Counted from the stretch's first letter, positions 16,009 to 24,817 are shown. The stretch is DNA of 47,477 bases from Hyphomicrobiales bacterium (GCA_900473745.1 UCMW01000024.1:1-47477); one strand, 5' to 3'. The notes: generated by a model from the sequence alone, not told the origin. Numbers and translations: made by a program.

Positions 16009-16626
16009 ATGAAATCTCTCAAAGCGTTTCGACTAGTGGCGTGGTGCGTGGTTGCAATCATCACATTGCTATTGCTCATCGGCTATGTGTCGCAATCGGA
16101 TACTAGCAAACGCCTGGGTGTGTCAGACACGACCTCCACCCCTGCGGTCGGTCGGCCATTTGAGTTGGTTTCCCACCGTGGCCAAGTCATCGACAATGCA
16201 GTGCTCAAAGGAAAGCCGTACTTAGCGTTCTTTGGCTTTACCCACTGCCCTGACATCTGCCCCACAACGCTGTTCGAGTTGAGTGACCTAATAAGTGAAC
16301 TCGGGCCCGCTGCGAGCGGTTTCAACGTTGTTTTCATCAGCGTTGACCCAGAGAGAGATACTCAGCAGTTGCTGAACGAGTACATGACATCCTTCGACCG
16401 TCGAATCCTTGCCCTTCGGGGAACGCCGGAGCAAACAGCGACGGCTGTCAAAGCTTTCTCCGCCTACGCACGCAAGGTTCCGACCGAAGATGGAAGCTAC
16501 ACGATGGACCATACGGCTGGCGTATACATGATGGACGCCAATGGTAGCTTCAAAGGAACGCTCGACATGCATGAATCCCGCGAGGTTCGGATGAAGAAGA
16601 TCCGCAATCTCATGACCGGCCCGTAA
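16009..16626 (+). CDS. SCO1/SenC family copper chaperone or thiol reductase
   Basis: A membrane-anchored thioredoxin-fold protein that handles copper for cytochrome oxidase or acts in periplasmic thiol redox. From ATG at 16009 it is 205 residues: one helix at about 9-27, then the Sco domain with C80-P-D-I-C84 and the distal ligand H168 (MDHTAGVY). All three copper ligands are present. The open frame extends to 15910, but the MerR-type operator lies there, so the shorter start is preferred. It is followed 32 bp later by a Tat-targeted L,D-transpeptidase in the same direction, probably co-transcribed. Confidence 0.9.
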   Translation: MKSLKAFRLVAWCVVAIITLLLLIGYVSQSDTSKRLGVSDTTSTPAVGRPFELVSHRGQVIDNAVLKGKPYLAFFGFTHCPDICPTTLFELSDLISELGPAASGFNVVFISVDPERDTQQLLNEYMTSFDRRILALRGTPEQTATAVKAFSAYARKVPTEDGSYTMDHTAGVYMMDANGSFKGTLDMHESREVRMKKIRNLMTGP

Positions 16627-16658
16627 GCCAGAAGCTTCAACCTTCGAGAGGAAATACA

Positions 16659-17360
16659 TTGCAGTCTGGGAAATTGACACGACGAGGCTTCGTTATCGGG
16701 AGTACTGGGGCAGCGGCGGCTGTATTGACTGGCTGCTCGACAACGACCCTAGAGACATCACGATCTGAAATCGTACCCATCGTACATCCGGTCCTGGAGA
16801 CCACTTATGGACCAATTCCAAACGAACAGTTCCCGCTGCCTGCTATACCCTACCAGAAGATCGACAAGCGCTACTACCGCCAGATGGTGAGTGATCCGAC
16901 CGGGGAGCGGCCAGGCACATTGGTCGTGGATACGGCCAATTACTTTCTCTACCTGACTTATGAGGGCGGACAGGCGATGCGATACGGGGTCGGTCTCGGC
17001 CGGCAGGGGTTCGAATGGTCGGGCAAGGGGGTCATCCAGTACAAACGCCAGTGGCCACGCTGGACGCCACCTGACGAGATGGTTGCTCGACAGCCAGAAC
17101 TTGCGCCCTACAGCATTGCCAATGGCGGTATGCCTCCTAGCCTCAAGAATCCATTGGGCGCGCGCGCGCTTTACATTTTCCAGAATGGCGAGGACACGCT
17201 TTATCGCATCCATGGGTCGCCGGAATGGTGGACGATCGGCAAGTCGGTATCCTCAGGGTGTGTCCGGATGATCAATCAGGACGTGGTCGACTTGTATGGT
17301 CGAGTGCCAGGCAAAACCCCCATCGTCGTTACCAGCCTGCCTCGCTTCTCTGAGGCTTAG
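16659..17360 (+). CDS. Tat-exported L,D-transpeptidase (ErfK/YbiS type), predicted lipoprotein
   Basis: A YkuD-fold peptidoglycan cross-linking enzyme. It begins at TTG with AGAGG 7 bp upstream. The N-terminus LTRRGFVIGSTG has the twin-arginine motif and is followed by a lipobox (LTGC), so the product should be exported folded and lipidated. The YkuD domain occupies about residues 80-230, with the His-Gly of IHGSPEWW and catalytic C201 in SSGCVRM. The 233-residue length is typical. It lies 32 bp behind sco and is the second transpeptidase of this island. Like the first, it needs signal peptidase II for maturation. Confidence 0.9.
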   Translation: MQSGKLTRRGFVIGSTGAAAAVLTGCSTTTLETSRSEIVPIVHPVLETTYGPIPNEQFPLPAIPYQKIDKRYYRQMVSDPTGERPGTLVVDTANYFLYLTYEGGQAMRYGVGLGRQGFEWSGKGVIQYKRQWPRWTPPDEMVARQPELAPYSIANGGMPPSLKNPLGARALYIFQNGEDTLYRIHGSPEWWTIGKSVSSGCVRMINQDVVDLYGRVPGKTPIVVTSLPRFSEA

Positions 17361-17669
17361 GCGGAGAAAACCGTGAAGTCTCCCCACCGACAGTTCAGCG
17401 GCTTGAAGTCGTGAGGTCAGGCATGCGAGGCCTGTGCCATGTCGGAGCTGACTCCGGTTATCCGCATTCCCCTGGCGCTGTCATGTAGAGGCTGTCGGAA
17501 AACAACGGCAGCCTCAGCTCGTGCGCGGGCTATGCCAAACTGAACCAGATGTCCGATGGTCGTGCACTCACCAGGCAGGCCATGCGAAGGAAAACATCCG
17601 ATAGATCGTGTAGATCGTACACAAAAAGAGTTTCTGTTTGTGCCCTGCGATTTGATTTGGTGAAGCGAT
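17361..17669. other. 309-bp intergenic stretch with one hairpin
   Basis: No gene is supported here. The clearest structure is an inverted repeat at 17488-17515: GAGGCTGTCG and CGGCAGCCTC (one G-T pair) around an 8-nt loop. No T-run follows on either strand, so it is not a standard terminator. Confidence 0.4.
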
Positions 17670-18266
17670 ATGGACGGTTTGTCTGATCTAGTACGAGAAT
17701 ACGGGACATGGATCTACATCCTGCTTTTTGCGTACTGCATGCTGAAAAGCGGTAGTCTCCCATTGTTCGCGGGCTATGCGGCTCAAACACAAGCTTTGGA
17801 CTTGTCCCTTGTTTTAGCGTTGACCTTTGCCGGCGGCTATCTCGGGGACGAAGCACGGTTCTTTATCGCGAGACGATACGGGGATGCGTGGTTAACGAGG
17901 TGGCCTTTTGCCGAAAAGGCCTATGCGGCCGCGAAAATCCTAGTTGCAAAGTACGGCTGGGCCTACATCTTTCTTTACAGATATCCCAAGGGTATGCGGA
18001 CCATCGGCGCGCTTCCGGTTGGTCTCGGATCAATGTCATGGGCAAAGTTTACAGTTCTGAATGCAGCATCCGCAATAGTTTGGACCGCCTGCCTGGTTTT
18101 GGCGGGCTTCGTTTTCGGCGCACAGATAGAGGAGGCGGTGGAAACCGGCTGGGGCTTTGCAAGTATTGTCTTACTTGCCGCAATGCTCCTCCTGTCGGTC
18201 TTCGCATGGTGGCGGATAAATCGGATAGCTGTCCGAATCCCGAAAATTGGAGAACAATCCAATTGA
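17670..18266 (+). CDS. DedA-family membrane protein (VTT/SNARE-associated domain)
   Basis: DedA proteins are inner-membrane proteins; some flip undecaprenyl-phosphate or phospholipids. The 198-residue product has about five hydrophobic segments, an early re-entrant loop region (SGSLPLFAGYAA) and the family segments GGYLGDEARFFIARRYG and YRYPKGMRTIGALPVG, corresponding to the conserved glycine-rich and R-x3-R/P elements. It is somewhat divergent: the usual E in the first amphipathic segment is hard to see. In lead-resistance clusters a lipid-carrier phosphatase (PbrB) accompanies signal peptidase II, so a lipid-carrier role here would fit, but this is inference. Confidence 0.82.
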   Translation: MDGLSDLVREYGTWIYILLFAYCMLKSGSLPLFAGYAAQTQALDLSLVLALTFAGGYLGDEARFFIARRYGDAWLTRWPFAEKAYAAAKILVAKYGWAYIFLYRYPKGMRTIGALPVGLGSMSWAKFTVLNAASAIVWTACLVLAGFVFGAQIEEAVETGWGFASIVLLAAMLLLSVFAWWRINRIAVRIPKIGEQSN

Positions 18267-18613
18267 AGTCATCAGCAGTTTCATGCCTGGTCACCATGGA
18301 AAGGCAGAGAACAGCGCATGTATACCGCAAAGCCTGACACGCCCCGGACCGACCTATCCCCAGCCCTTTCAAACTGTTACGCTGATCTACGGCGCAGGTC
18401 GACATACTCAAATCCAGCGACTTGCGGCATATAGGGGAGCTTTCAGGTGATGCTGGAAATCGGACTTTTCTGTCCGACTCCCTGTCCAGTTCTCCAGCCC
18501 CGCAGCGCTTTTCTTGTCTGCAACGAGCTGGCACCAAAGGCGTTCGAAGACTAAACCACCGGATAGCAACGGCGGCCATTGTTCTCGGACCTGGCTAGCT
18601 TCGTCGGCCTGAA
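18267..18613. other. 347-bp intergenic stretch, no gene seen
   Basis: No convincing coding frame or MerR-type dyad was found between the DedA gene and the ACR3-like gene. A small inverted repeat, TCGGAC/GTCCGA around a 6-nt loop, lies at 18460-18477. Confidence 0.35.
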
Positions 18614-19597
18614 ATGAAAACTGAAAGCGCTCCGTTGACCCTCCGTGACACCCTCGAAAATCATCAGGTCCAGATCTATTTTGGCGCAGTTATCCTTGGC
18701 GCTCTGGCGGCTCTCTCGATCTCTGGAACAACCGCACTTGAGATCGGCATAAATCCGTCGCTAGCGTTCATGTTGTTTGTGACCTTCCTTCAGGTTCCGC
18801 TTGCCGAACTTCGGATGGCCCTCGCGCAATTCCGCTTCCTTGGCGTCCTGCTGCTGGCGAATTTTGTCGTCATGCCTATGCTGGTGGGAGTTCTCGTCCC
18901 GTTTCTTCCACCTGATCCGATGATACGGCTTGGCGTATTGCTGGTCCTTCTCGCCCCATGCATCGACTATGTCGTTACGTTCTCGCATCTTGGCCGCGCC
19001 GACGCCCGTCTCCTGCTGGCAGCAACACCCGCGCTCTTGATCGTCCAAATGCTACTGTTGCCCGTCTATTTGAGCGTTTTCCTCGGTCCCGAGGCTGGGT
19101 CTCTTATCAAAGCCGGACCATTTTTCCACGCGTTCGTCTGGCTGATCGCAGTCCCGCTTGTCTTCGCCGTCCTCATCCAGTTCTCGGCCGGCCGAAGTGT
19201 GGCAGGGCAGCGTGCGTCGGCGGTTTTGGGGCTGCTTCCGGTTCCTGCGACAGCGTTCGTACTCTTCGTCGTGGTTGCTGCCGTCGTACCGCAACTCGGC
19301 CCCGCACTCGATGCCACTTTCCGTGTTGTGCCAATATACGTGGCATACGCGGTTGCTGCGCCCTTGGCGGGGTGGGGTATGAGTAAGTTGTTCCGGCTTG
19401 ATGCGCCAGCGGGCCGTGCCGTCGCATTCAGTGCCGCCACGCGCAACTCTCTGGTCGTCCTGCCGCTGGCTTTCGCTGTCCCGGGTGCTGTACCGATCCT
19501 TCCGGCAATAATTGTCACGCAGACACTGATCGAACTGCTGAGCCAGTTGGCTTACATTCGTCTGGCACCAAAGTTTGGGTCGAACAAGGCTGCCTGA
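18614..19597 (+). CDS. ACR3/BASS-superfamily transporter (arsenic resistance protein-like)
   Basis: A membrane carrier related to ACR3 arsenite exporters and bile acid:sodium symporters. The 327 residues form about ten hydrophobic segments. The helix-4 signature with a conserved Cys is present (LLAPCIDYVVTFSHLG, Cys116), and ATRNSLVVLPLAFA matches the second discontinuous-helix motif. Cys116 corresponds to the Cys needed for arsenite export in ACR3 proteins. No arsR, arsC or arsH gene is nearby, so the substrate may be arsenite, antimonite or an unrelated anion. It is 347 bp from the DedA gene and appears to be transcribed alone. Confidence 0.8.
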   Translation: MKTESAPLTLRDTLENHQVQIYFGAVILGALAALSISGTTALEIGINPSLAFMLFVTFLQVPLAELRMALAQFRFLGVLLLANFVVMPMLVGVLVPFLPPDPMIRLGVLLVLLAPCIDYVVTFSHLGRADARLLLAATPALLIVQMLLLPVYLSVFLGPEAGSLIKAGPFFHAFVWLIAVPLVFAVLIQFSAGRSVAGQRASAVLGLLPVPATAFVLFVVVAAVVPQLGPALDATFRVVPIYVAYAVAAPLAGWGMSKLFRLDAPAGRAVAFSAATRNSLVVLPLAFAVPGAVPILPAIIVTQTLIELLSQLAYIRLAPKFGSNKAA

Positions 19598-19682
19598 AGA
19601 ATGTAAGCCGCCTTGTGCCGGGCCGGGATGGCGCCTTCGTCTAATTCGCGCAGGAAGCGGAGGGGGCTGTCTGTTCGTGCAC

Positions 19683-21668
19683 TCAGCTGACCCCTAACGA
19701 CGGCCTTATCGAGGCCTTGGTTCGCTTAGGCGCTCCGACTCGCAAACGGCGATCAGAGAGCGAGACGATGCCACCAGCCATCATCACGATGGCACCGGAC
19801 CAGATACAGAGGATCCAGGGCTTCCACCAGACACGTACGACAATGCCCCCGGCGGCCATTGGGTCACCCAGCGAGATGTAGAGCTGGCTGAAGCCGAAGG
19901 TGACGATGCCGGCTTCCGTCGTCGGCATCTGGCGGGCCGTGTAGAGCCGCTTCGACGACCAGACATCGGCCACCTCGACACCATCTTCGCGGATGGTGAA
20001 ATGCCCCTGGTCTTCGCTATAGTTAGGTCCCGTCGCGGCGCGAATACCGTCGAAGGTGATGACATAACCGCCGGCCTCCACCGTCATGCCCGGCTTCATC
20101 TCGACCACCGTTTCCGTCTCGAAGGTGGTGACGGCCACGACGCCGAGCACGGTCACACCCATGCCGAAATGCGCAAGTGACGTGCCGAATGCCGACCGCG
20201 GCAGGCCTTTCAGTCGACTCCAGGCGGTGGACAGCGGATGCTTGCCAAAGCCTGCCCGATACCAGAGATCGGATACCGCGCCGCCCATGACGAAAAAGGC
20301 GAGCGCAAGGCCTGCCACCGCCATGACGGGACCGCCATTCTGGGCGTACCAGAAACCGAGGCCAAGCATGAGCGAGACCGCCGCCGCCACGTAAAGCCGC
20401 TGCAGCGCACCAAGTAGATCGCCGCGCTTCCAGGCGAGGAATGGCCCGAAGGGCATCGCGAGCAGGAGGGGTATTATGAGCAACCCAAAGGTGATGTTGA
20501 AGAAGGGCGGACCGACCGAGATCTTCTCGCCCGTCAGCGTCTCCAAAAGCAGCGGATAAAGCGTGCCGATCAGAACAGACGCGGTGGAGACGGTGAGAAT
20601 TAGGTTGTTGAGAACCAGCGCACCTTCACGCGAGATCGGCTGGAACAGGCCGCCGGCCTTGAGCATCGGCGCGCGCAGCGCAAAGAGGGTGAAGGCCCCG
20701 CCGATGAAGATGATGAGAATGCCGAGAATGAAGACGCCGCGCGTCGGGTCGTTCGCAAAGGCGTGCACCGAGGTCAGCACGCCTGACCGTACGAGGAAGG
20801 TGCCGAGCAGGGACAGCGAAAAGGCGATGATGCCGAGCAGCACCGTCCAGATCTTCAGGGCATCGCGCTTTTCCATGACGAGCGCCGAATGCAGAAGGGC
20901 GGTGCCCGCCAGCCAGGGCATGAAGGAGGCGTTCTCGACCGGATCCCAGAACCACCAGCCTCCCCAGCCGAGTTCGTAATAGGCCCAGTAGGAGCCCATG
21001 GCGATGCCGGCCGTCAGGAACACCCAGGCGGCCAGCGTCCAGGGCCTAACCCAGCGGGCCCAGGCGGCATCGATGCGGCCGTCCATCAGGGCGGCAATCG
21101 CAAAGGAGAAGCAGACGGAGAAGCCAACATAGCCGAGATAGAGCAGAGGCGGATGGATCGCGAGGCCGATATCCTGCAGAACCGGGTTCAGATCCCGACC
21201 CTCGGCCGGGATGGGTGACAGGCGGATGAAGGGGTTTGAAGTCAAAAGGATGAAGAGGGTGAAGGCCGTCGTGATCCAGGCCTGGACGGCCAGCACGTTC
21301 GCCTTCAGGCGGTCCGGCAGATTGGTGCCGAAGAAGGCGACCATGGCGCTGAACAGCGTCAGGATCAGCACCCAAAGCAACATCGAACCCTCATGGTTCC
21401 CCCAGACGCCGGAGACCTTGTAGATCATCGGTTTGAGGGAGTGCGAATTCTCGAAGACGTTCTGCACCGAGAAGTCTGAGAGTACGTAGCCGTAGGTGAG
21501 GGCCGCGAAGGAGGAGGCGACGAGGAGGAACATTGCGTAGGTGCCAGTGGTAGCCACCGCCATCATTGCTGCGTCACCGCGTCGCGCGCCGATCACGGGC
21601 AAAATGGAGACGACAAGACAGGTGGCGAGTGCCAGCACCAAGGCATAGTGGCCAAGCTCGATGATCAT
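19683..21668 (-). CDS. ccmF: Cytochrome c-type biogenesis protein CcmF (heme lyase subunit)
   Basis: CcmF is the inner-membrane component that attaches heme to apocytochrome c with CcmH and CcmI. The 661-residue product is full length, with about 14-15 hydrophobic segments. The tryptophan-rich WWD motif is clear (WGGWWFWDPVENASFMPW, about residue 235), and the conserved C-terminal periplasmic region and final helix (WILCIWSGAIVMMAGGIVSLSDRR) are present. It is an orphan: no ccmE, ccmG or ccmH lies beside it. The base composition is visibly richer in G and C at third positions than its neighbours, suggesting a separate origin, perhaps a recent copy of the chromosomal gene. Confidence 0.93.
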   Translation of the reverse strand: MIIELGHYALVLALATCLVVSILPVIGARRGDAAMMAVATTGTYAMFLLVASSFAALTYGYVLSDFSVQNVFENSHSLKPMIYKVSGVWGNHEGSMLLWVLILTLFSAMVAFFGTNLPDRLKANVLAVQAWITTAFTLFILLTSNPFIRLSPIPAEGRDLNPVLQDIGLAIHPPLLYLGYVGFSVCFSFAIAALMDGRIDAAWARWVRPWTLAAWVFLTAGIAMGSYWAYYELGWGGWWFWDPVENASFMPWLAGTALLHSALVMEKRDALKIWTVLLGIIAFSLSLLGTFLVRSGVLTSVHAFANDPTRGVFILGILIIFIGGAFTLFALRAPMLKAGGLFQPISREGALVLNNLILTVSTASVLIGTLYPLLLETLTGEKISVGPPFFNITFGLLIIPLLLAMPFGPFLAWKRGDLLGALQRLYVAAAVSLMLGLGFWYAQNGGPVMAVAGLALAFFVMGGAVSDLWYRAGFGKHPLSTAWSRLKGLPRSAFGTSLAHFGMGVTVLGVVAVTTFETETVVEMKPGMTVEAGGYVITFDGIRAATGPNYSEDQGHFTIREDGVEVADVWSSKRLYTARQMPTTEAGIVTFGFSQLYISLGDPMAAGGIVVRVWWKPWILCIWSGAIVMMAGGIVSLSDRRLRVGAPKRTKASIRPSLGVS

Positions 21669-22388
21669 TGGATCTCTTCCATGCCGCTGAGTTCCACCCC
21701 TTGCGCCTCCAGACGAGCGGCCGCGTCCCTTGGCATTTAAGTCTCGTCATGCTGGCAGGCACTGTATCGGGACAAGGGTTTCAACCACGATCCAAGATCA
21801 GCGACCAGCCTAACCTAAGACCTGCCGCGCGAGCAACAGGAGTGTTCATTCCCGGCGGTGTCATGGTGTCACCGCACTCGACTAGTGCGACAAGATTGGA
21901 TGGGCTGGGAGAGACCCGGAAAAGCCAATCCGGAACTCTCTGTAAATGCTTCAGTTCAAGGAGAGCCAAGATCACAAGTCCGTACTATTCCTTCTTCGTC
22001 GATCGTCGCCGGCTTGGCGTTCGCTGTAGCCGGGTACTTCGCGGATCGCGCGTCGACTTCACGCGCAGACGTTCCTTGGAACGTTGCTGTCACTCGATGG
22101 CCTGGCGGGACGATTGAGCGCACAGACGAAGAGGCCATGCGGCTGACCAGCGACAAAACGGTGCGTTGAAGCGGGGCCAGCGATATGGTGGCGTGGGACT
22201 TCCGTGAGGACCGCCTGACGATCAGGAGAGGTACCGCATTGGGCTGGTTGTCGAGACGAGGTGCGGTTGACCGACTGGAATTGGCGCCAGAAAAAAGGGC
22301 CAGCGAAAGTCGCGGCCCTTAGGGTGTGAAGGTTAGACCTCCAGAGAGGGAACGACTGACGCAGAAGCTGGGGAGGCTTGCGCCCGCG
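21669..22388. other. 720-bp stretch with a possible short frame and a terminator
   Basis: This stretch follows the ccmF start. A plus-strand frame (21858-22169) contains a possible membrane segment (IVAGLAFAVAGYFADR) followed by WNVAVTRWPGGTIERTDEEAMRL, which looks protein-like, but it has no credible start codon or ribosome site. It may be a fragment of a lost gene. The only firm feature is the terminator at 22291-22320 serving the minus-strand gene to its right. Confidence 0.4.
22291..22320 (-). terminator. Rho-independent terminator of the small gene at 22389
   Basis: On the minus strand AAGGGCC and GGCCCTT form a 7-bp stem around a 12-nt loop, followed directly by a run of six T. It lies about 70 bp after the stop codon of the minus-strand gene and supports that gene being transcribed. 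Confidence 0.7.
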
Positions 22389-22616
22389 TCAGACAATCTC
22401 GATATGGGTTGTCGCACCGCCATCCGCAAGTCCCGCGTTTCGAGCAGGCGAATAACTCCTCACCTCCGACGTGCTTTCCGCGTCAGATAGGCGCTCTAGT
22501 AGGGTTCCAAAGAGATCATCATTGGCAACTGGGTGATGGTACGCATGATTCTGCAGCGCGTTTCGAACCATGTCGCTGCAGGCAAGCTTTCTGAATATCG
22601 CTGTATTGTCAGTCAT
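22389..22616 (-). CDS. Small hypothetical protein
   Basis: A 75-residue soluble product with no recognised family (TDNTAIFRKLACSDMVRNAL near its start). Support comes from a strong purine-rich ribosome site (GGGAGGGG, then AGGG) before ATG and a rho-independent terminator downstream at 22291-22320. Neighbours give no clue to its role. Confidence 0.55.
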   Translation of the reverse strand: MTDNTAIFRKLACSDMVRNALQNHAYHHPVANDDLFGTLLERLSDAESTSEVRSYSPARNAGLADGGATTHIEIV

Positions 22617-22884
22617 TCCCTAGCCCCTCCCAGGCCACAACGCCCGCTTGCAGTGCCTGTTCCGAAGGAACATAAAAAAGTGCGATACGGAGAGGTATAC
22701 TCTCTCTCAACACCAGCCAATTCCACCGATAAGGCAGCGCTTGCGTCAACGATGCGCGGTGCCCCCAATTTCGCGGCTGCGCAACGAAATCGGCTCCCCC
22801 ACGCCCCGAAGGCCGCCTTCGGCGGTCGTTGACCCAAGCCCTCCCTTATCGGTCCGCCGCCTTTGTTTTCAATCAAAGGAGCTG

Positions 22885-23052
22885 ATGATGACCACTTATG
22901 ACCACATCAACGAGCTGCGTGCCGAACTTGCAGCATCCATCGACCCGGCAGAGCGCCAGCAGATCGCAGCCGAGCTGGCGACGGCCGAAGCGAAGCTTGC
23001 CGGAGAAGAAGCCGCTTTCGAAGCGTTGATCAGCAACGAGCCGCCCCACTAG
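22885..23052 (+). CDS. Small acidic helical protein
   Basis: A 55-residue product (54 if the second of two adjacent ATGs is used) made of charged heptad-like helices: YDHINELRAELAA and AERQQIAAELATAEAKLAGEEAAFEAL. AAAGGAG lies 5-8 bp before the start. A hairpin follows the stop. It is probably a small coiled-coil plasmid protein; no family is recognised. Confidence 0.6.
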   Translation: MMTTYDHINELRAELAASIDPAERQQIAAELATAEAKLAGEEAAFEALISNEPPH

Positions 23053-23060
23053 GGCGGCTT
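23039..23060 (+). terminator. Hairpin at the end of the small helical-protein gene
   Basis: AGCCGCCC and GGGCGGCT form an 8-bp GC-rich stem with a 5-nt loop that includes the stop codon. Only a short, interrupted T-rich tail follows, so termination may be weak. It also faces the end of the umuC-like gene 20 bp further on. Confidence 0.5.
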
Positions 23061-23079
23061 CTCACTTACAGCCTAGACC

Positions 23080-24351
23080 TCATCTTGCCAGTGCGACTGG
23101 CAACTCTTTGATGTTGGTCGTGTATCGCGGCGATCGGCGGTCAAACTTTGCTTGCCAGTCACGCTTAATCCCGGCCGAGGCCGGGATCAGCGATCCGCGT
23201 CCAAATTTCCCATTGACCAAATCCAGCGCCGTCATCAGCCGTTCCGATTGGTCACGGTCCCGTGCGCCGAACAGGGGCCGTGGCTGTGACGCCGCCCGCA
23301 CCAGATCATTCATGATGATACCGGCCTTCGCGTAGCGATGGCCGTCCCTAAATATCTTGCGCGCCCCGCTCTGAGCGGCCCGGATGAGGTCGAAAGTGTC
23401 GTTGGAAGCGTCGGGGAAGTGGACTGTAGTCTGTGCCGAGTGCGGTTTGTCTTGTCTGTTGAAGCGCGACGTGTGCATGAAGACCGCCATATGTGTCGCC
23501 TCGAGGCCATGCCGGCGCAGCTTCTCCCCTGCCCTCATCGCATAGGCCGCGACTGCCTCGAGCATTCCGGCAAGATCCGTGACTGGCGCTCCAAAGGATC
23601 GGGTTACGGCGCAGCCCTTCCGTTGTGGCGGCACGTCTTCAAGCGGCAGGCACGAAATGCCCTGCAGCTCCAGGACCGTCCTCTCACCAACAACGCTCAA
23701 GAGGCTGCGTGCAAGGCGTGCATCTATGCGACACAAATCGCCGGCCGTCTCGATGCCGAGGCCGAACAGCTTGCGTTGTGATGCGGCACCAACACCCCAC
23801 ACCTCTCCAACTTCGATGCGATCGAGCCAGCTATGCCGAATGGCTGCGTCCGTCAGATCGCAGACGCCTCCAAGTTCAGGGTTCTTCTTGGCAATGTGGT
23901 TTGCGAACTTCGCCAGCGTCTTAGTCGGGCCGATTCCGACACAAGTCGGGATCCCCGTCCATTGTTGGACTGTGGAGCGCAGATCGCGGCCAAAGGTTCC
24001 TCGATCGGCTGGCCGGATATCGGTCATATTCAGGAAGCTCTCGTCAATCGAGTAGACCTCAACATCCGGAGACCATTGCCGATAGATCGCGTTCAGCCTG
24101 GCGCTCATGTCGCCATACAGTGTGTAATTGCTGGAGTAGACCGCCACGCCGTTGTCGCGACAGAGGTCACGGATCTTGAAATAGGGTTCTCCCATGCCAA
24201 TGCCGAGCGCCTTGGCCTCCGCCGTCCTGGCAACTGCACAACCGTCATTGTTGGATAGGACAATCACAGGGCGCTTGGCTATCGACGGGTCGAAGACGCG
24301 CTCGCAGGAGCAATAGAATGAGTTGCCGTCAATCAGCGCGAAGGAGGTCAT
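23080..24351 (-). CDS. umuC: Y-family DNA polymerase, UmuC-like (Pol V catalytic subunit)
   Basis: An error-prone translesion polymerase made during the SOS response. The 423-residue product begins at ATG 24351, overlapping the umuD-like stop as ATGA. It opens with FALIDGNSFYCSCERVF (first metal-binding Asp and the steric-gate region), followed by VLSNNDGCAVART, VYSSNYTLYGDMS, VYSIDESFLN (catalytic DE pair) and the helix-hairpin-helix part (EVGEVWGVGAASQRKLFGLGIETAGDL). The C-terminal DUF4113-like end (GSLIPASAGIKRDWQAKFDRRSPRYTT) is typical of UmuC. All catalytic residues are present. It forms an operon with the gene before it, under a LexA box. Confidence 0.94.
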   Translation of the reverse strand: MTSFALIDGNSFYCSCERVFDPSIAKRPVIVLSNNDGCAVARTAEAKALGIGMGEPYFKIRDLCRDNGVAVYSSNYTLYGDMSARLNAIYRQWSPDVEVYSIDESFLNMTDIRPADRGTFGRDLRSTVQQWTGIPTCVGIGPTKTLAKFANHIAKKNPELGGVCDLTDAAIRHSWLDRIEVGEVWGVGAASQRKLFGLGIETAGDLCRIDARLARSLLSVVGERTVLELQGISCLPLEDVPPQRKGCAVTRSFGAPVTDLAGMLEAVAAYAMRAGEKLRRHGLEATHMAVFMHTSRFNRQDKPHSAQTTVHFPDASNDTFDLIRAAQSGARKIFRDGHRYAKAGIIMNDLVRAASQPRPLFGARDRDQSERLMTALDLVNGKFGRGSLIPASAGIKRDWQAKFDRRSPRYTTNIKELPVALAR

Positions 24352-24779
24352 CCCTTTCTCCTCGGTCGCAGCCAATGAACGTTGCAGAGTGCCACGCCCC
24401 AGATCTCGACTTCTGCGATCTCCGGAAGGTCGAACAGCGGCATGTCCGAATTCTCGAACATCAGCCGCGGGCGACCACCCGTCATGCGCAGCCGCTTCAA
24501 CGACCGCTCGCCATGTACGGTCGCTACGACAATATCGCCGTCGACCGGGCTCAGGCTGCGGTCGACCACGATCAAATCCCCGTGGAAGATTCCCGCGTCG
24601 CGCATCGAGTTGCCGTCGACCTTCCACAAGAACGTCGCCGGCGGGTTCCGGATCAGGAGCTTTGTGAGGTCAATCGATTCTTCGATGTAGTCATCTGCGG
24701 GTGACGGAAAGCCGGCGCATAACCCGTGGAGCATGAGAGGCACATAGACTTCTGCCTCGATTTTCAGGCCGGCAAGCAT
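24348..24779 (-). CDS. umuD: UmuD-like S24 peptidase (Pol V accessory subunit)
   Basis: UmuD cleaves itself when RecA is activated; the shortened form joins UmuC to make Pol V. The 143-residue protein has the cleavage pair A22-G23 in LCAGFPSPADD, the nucleophile S58 in DGNSM and the general base K95 in ERSLKRL. All are close to the E. coli positions (24/25, 60, 97). A perfect alphaproteobacterial SOS box lies about 35 bp upstream. It overlaps the polymerase gene by 4 bp. Confidence 0.93.
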   Translation of the reverse strand: MLAGLKIEAEVYVPLMLHGLCAGFPSPADDYIEESIDLTKLLIRNPPATFLWKVDGNSMRDAGIFHGDLIVVDRSLSPVDGDIVVATVHGERSLKRLRMTGGRPRLMFENSDMPLFDLPEIAEVEIWGVALCNVHWLRPRRKG

Positions 24780-24787
24780 TTCAAACT

Positions 24788-24817
24788 GTTCCTTTCGTGA
24801 TACGGAATGAAAGGAAC
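24788..24817. repeat. Inverted repeat in the umuDC leader
   Basis: GTTCCTTTC and GAAAGGAAC are perfect 9-bp arms separated by 12 bp. The right arm overlaps the first half of the SOS box, and the left arm lies next to the ribosome site of umuD. It could be a second operator or a leader hairpin. Confidence 0.6.

Noticed and set aside
17488..17515. Hairpin considered as terminator of the Tat-exported transpeptidase gene
   Set aside because: It lies about 130 bp past the stop and has no T-run on either strand.
21858..22169. Possible small membrane protein between ccmF and 22389
   Set aside because: The sequence is partly protein-like, but no start codon with a ribosome site can be found; kept only as a note on the gap.
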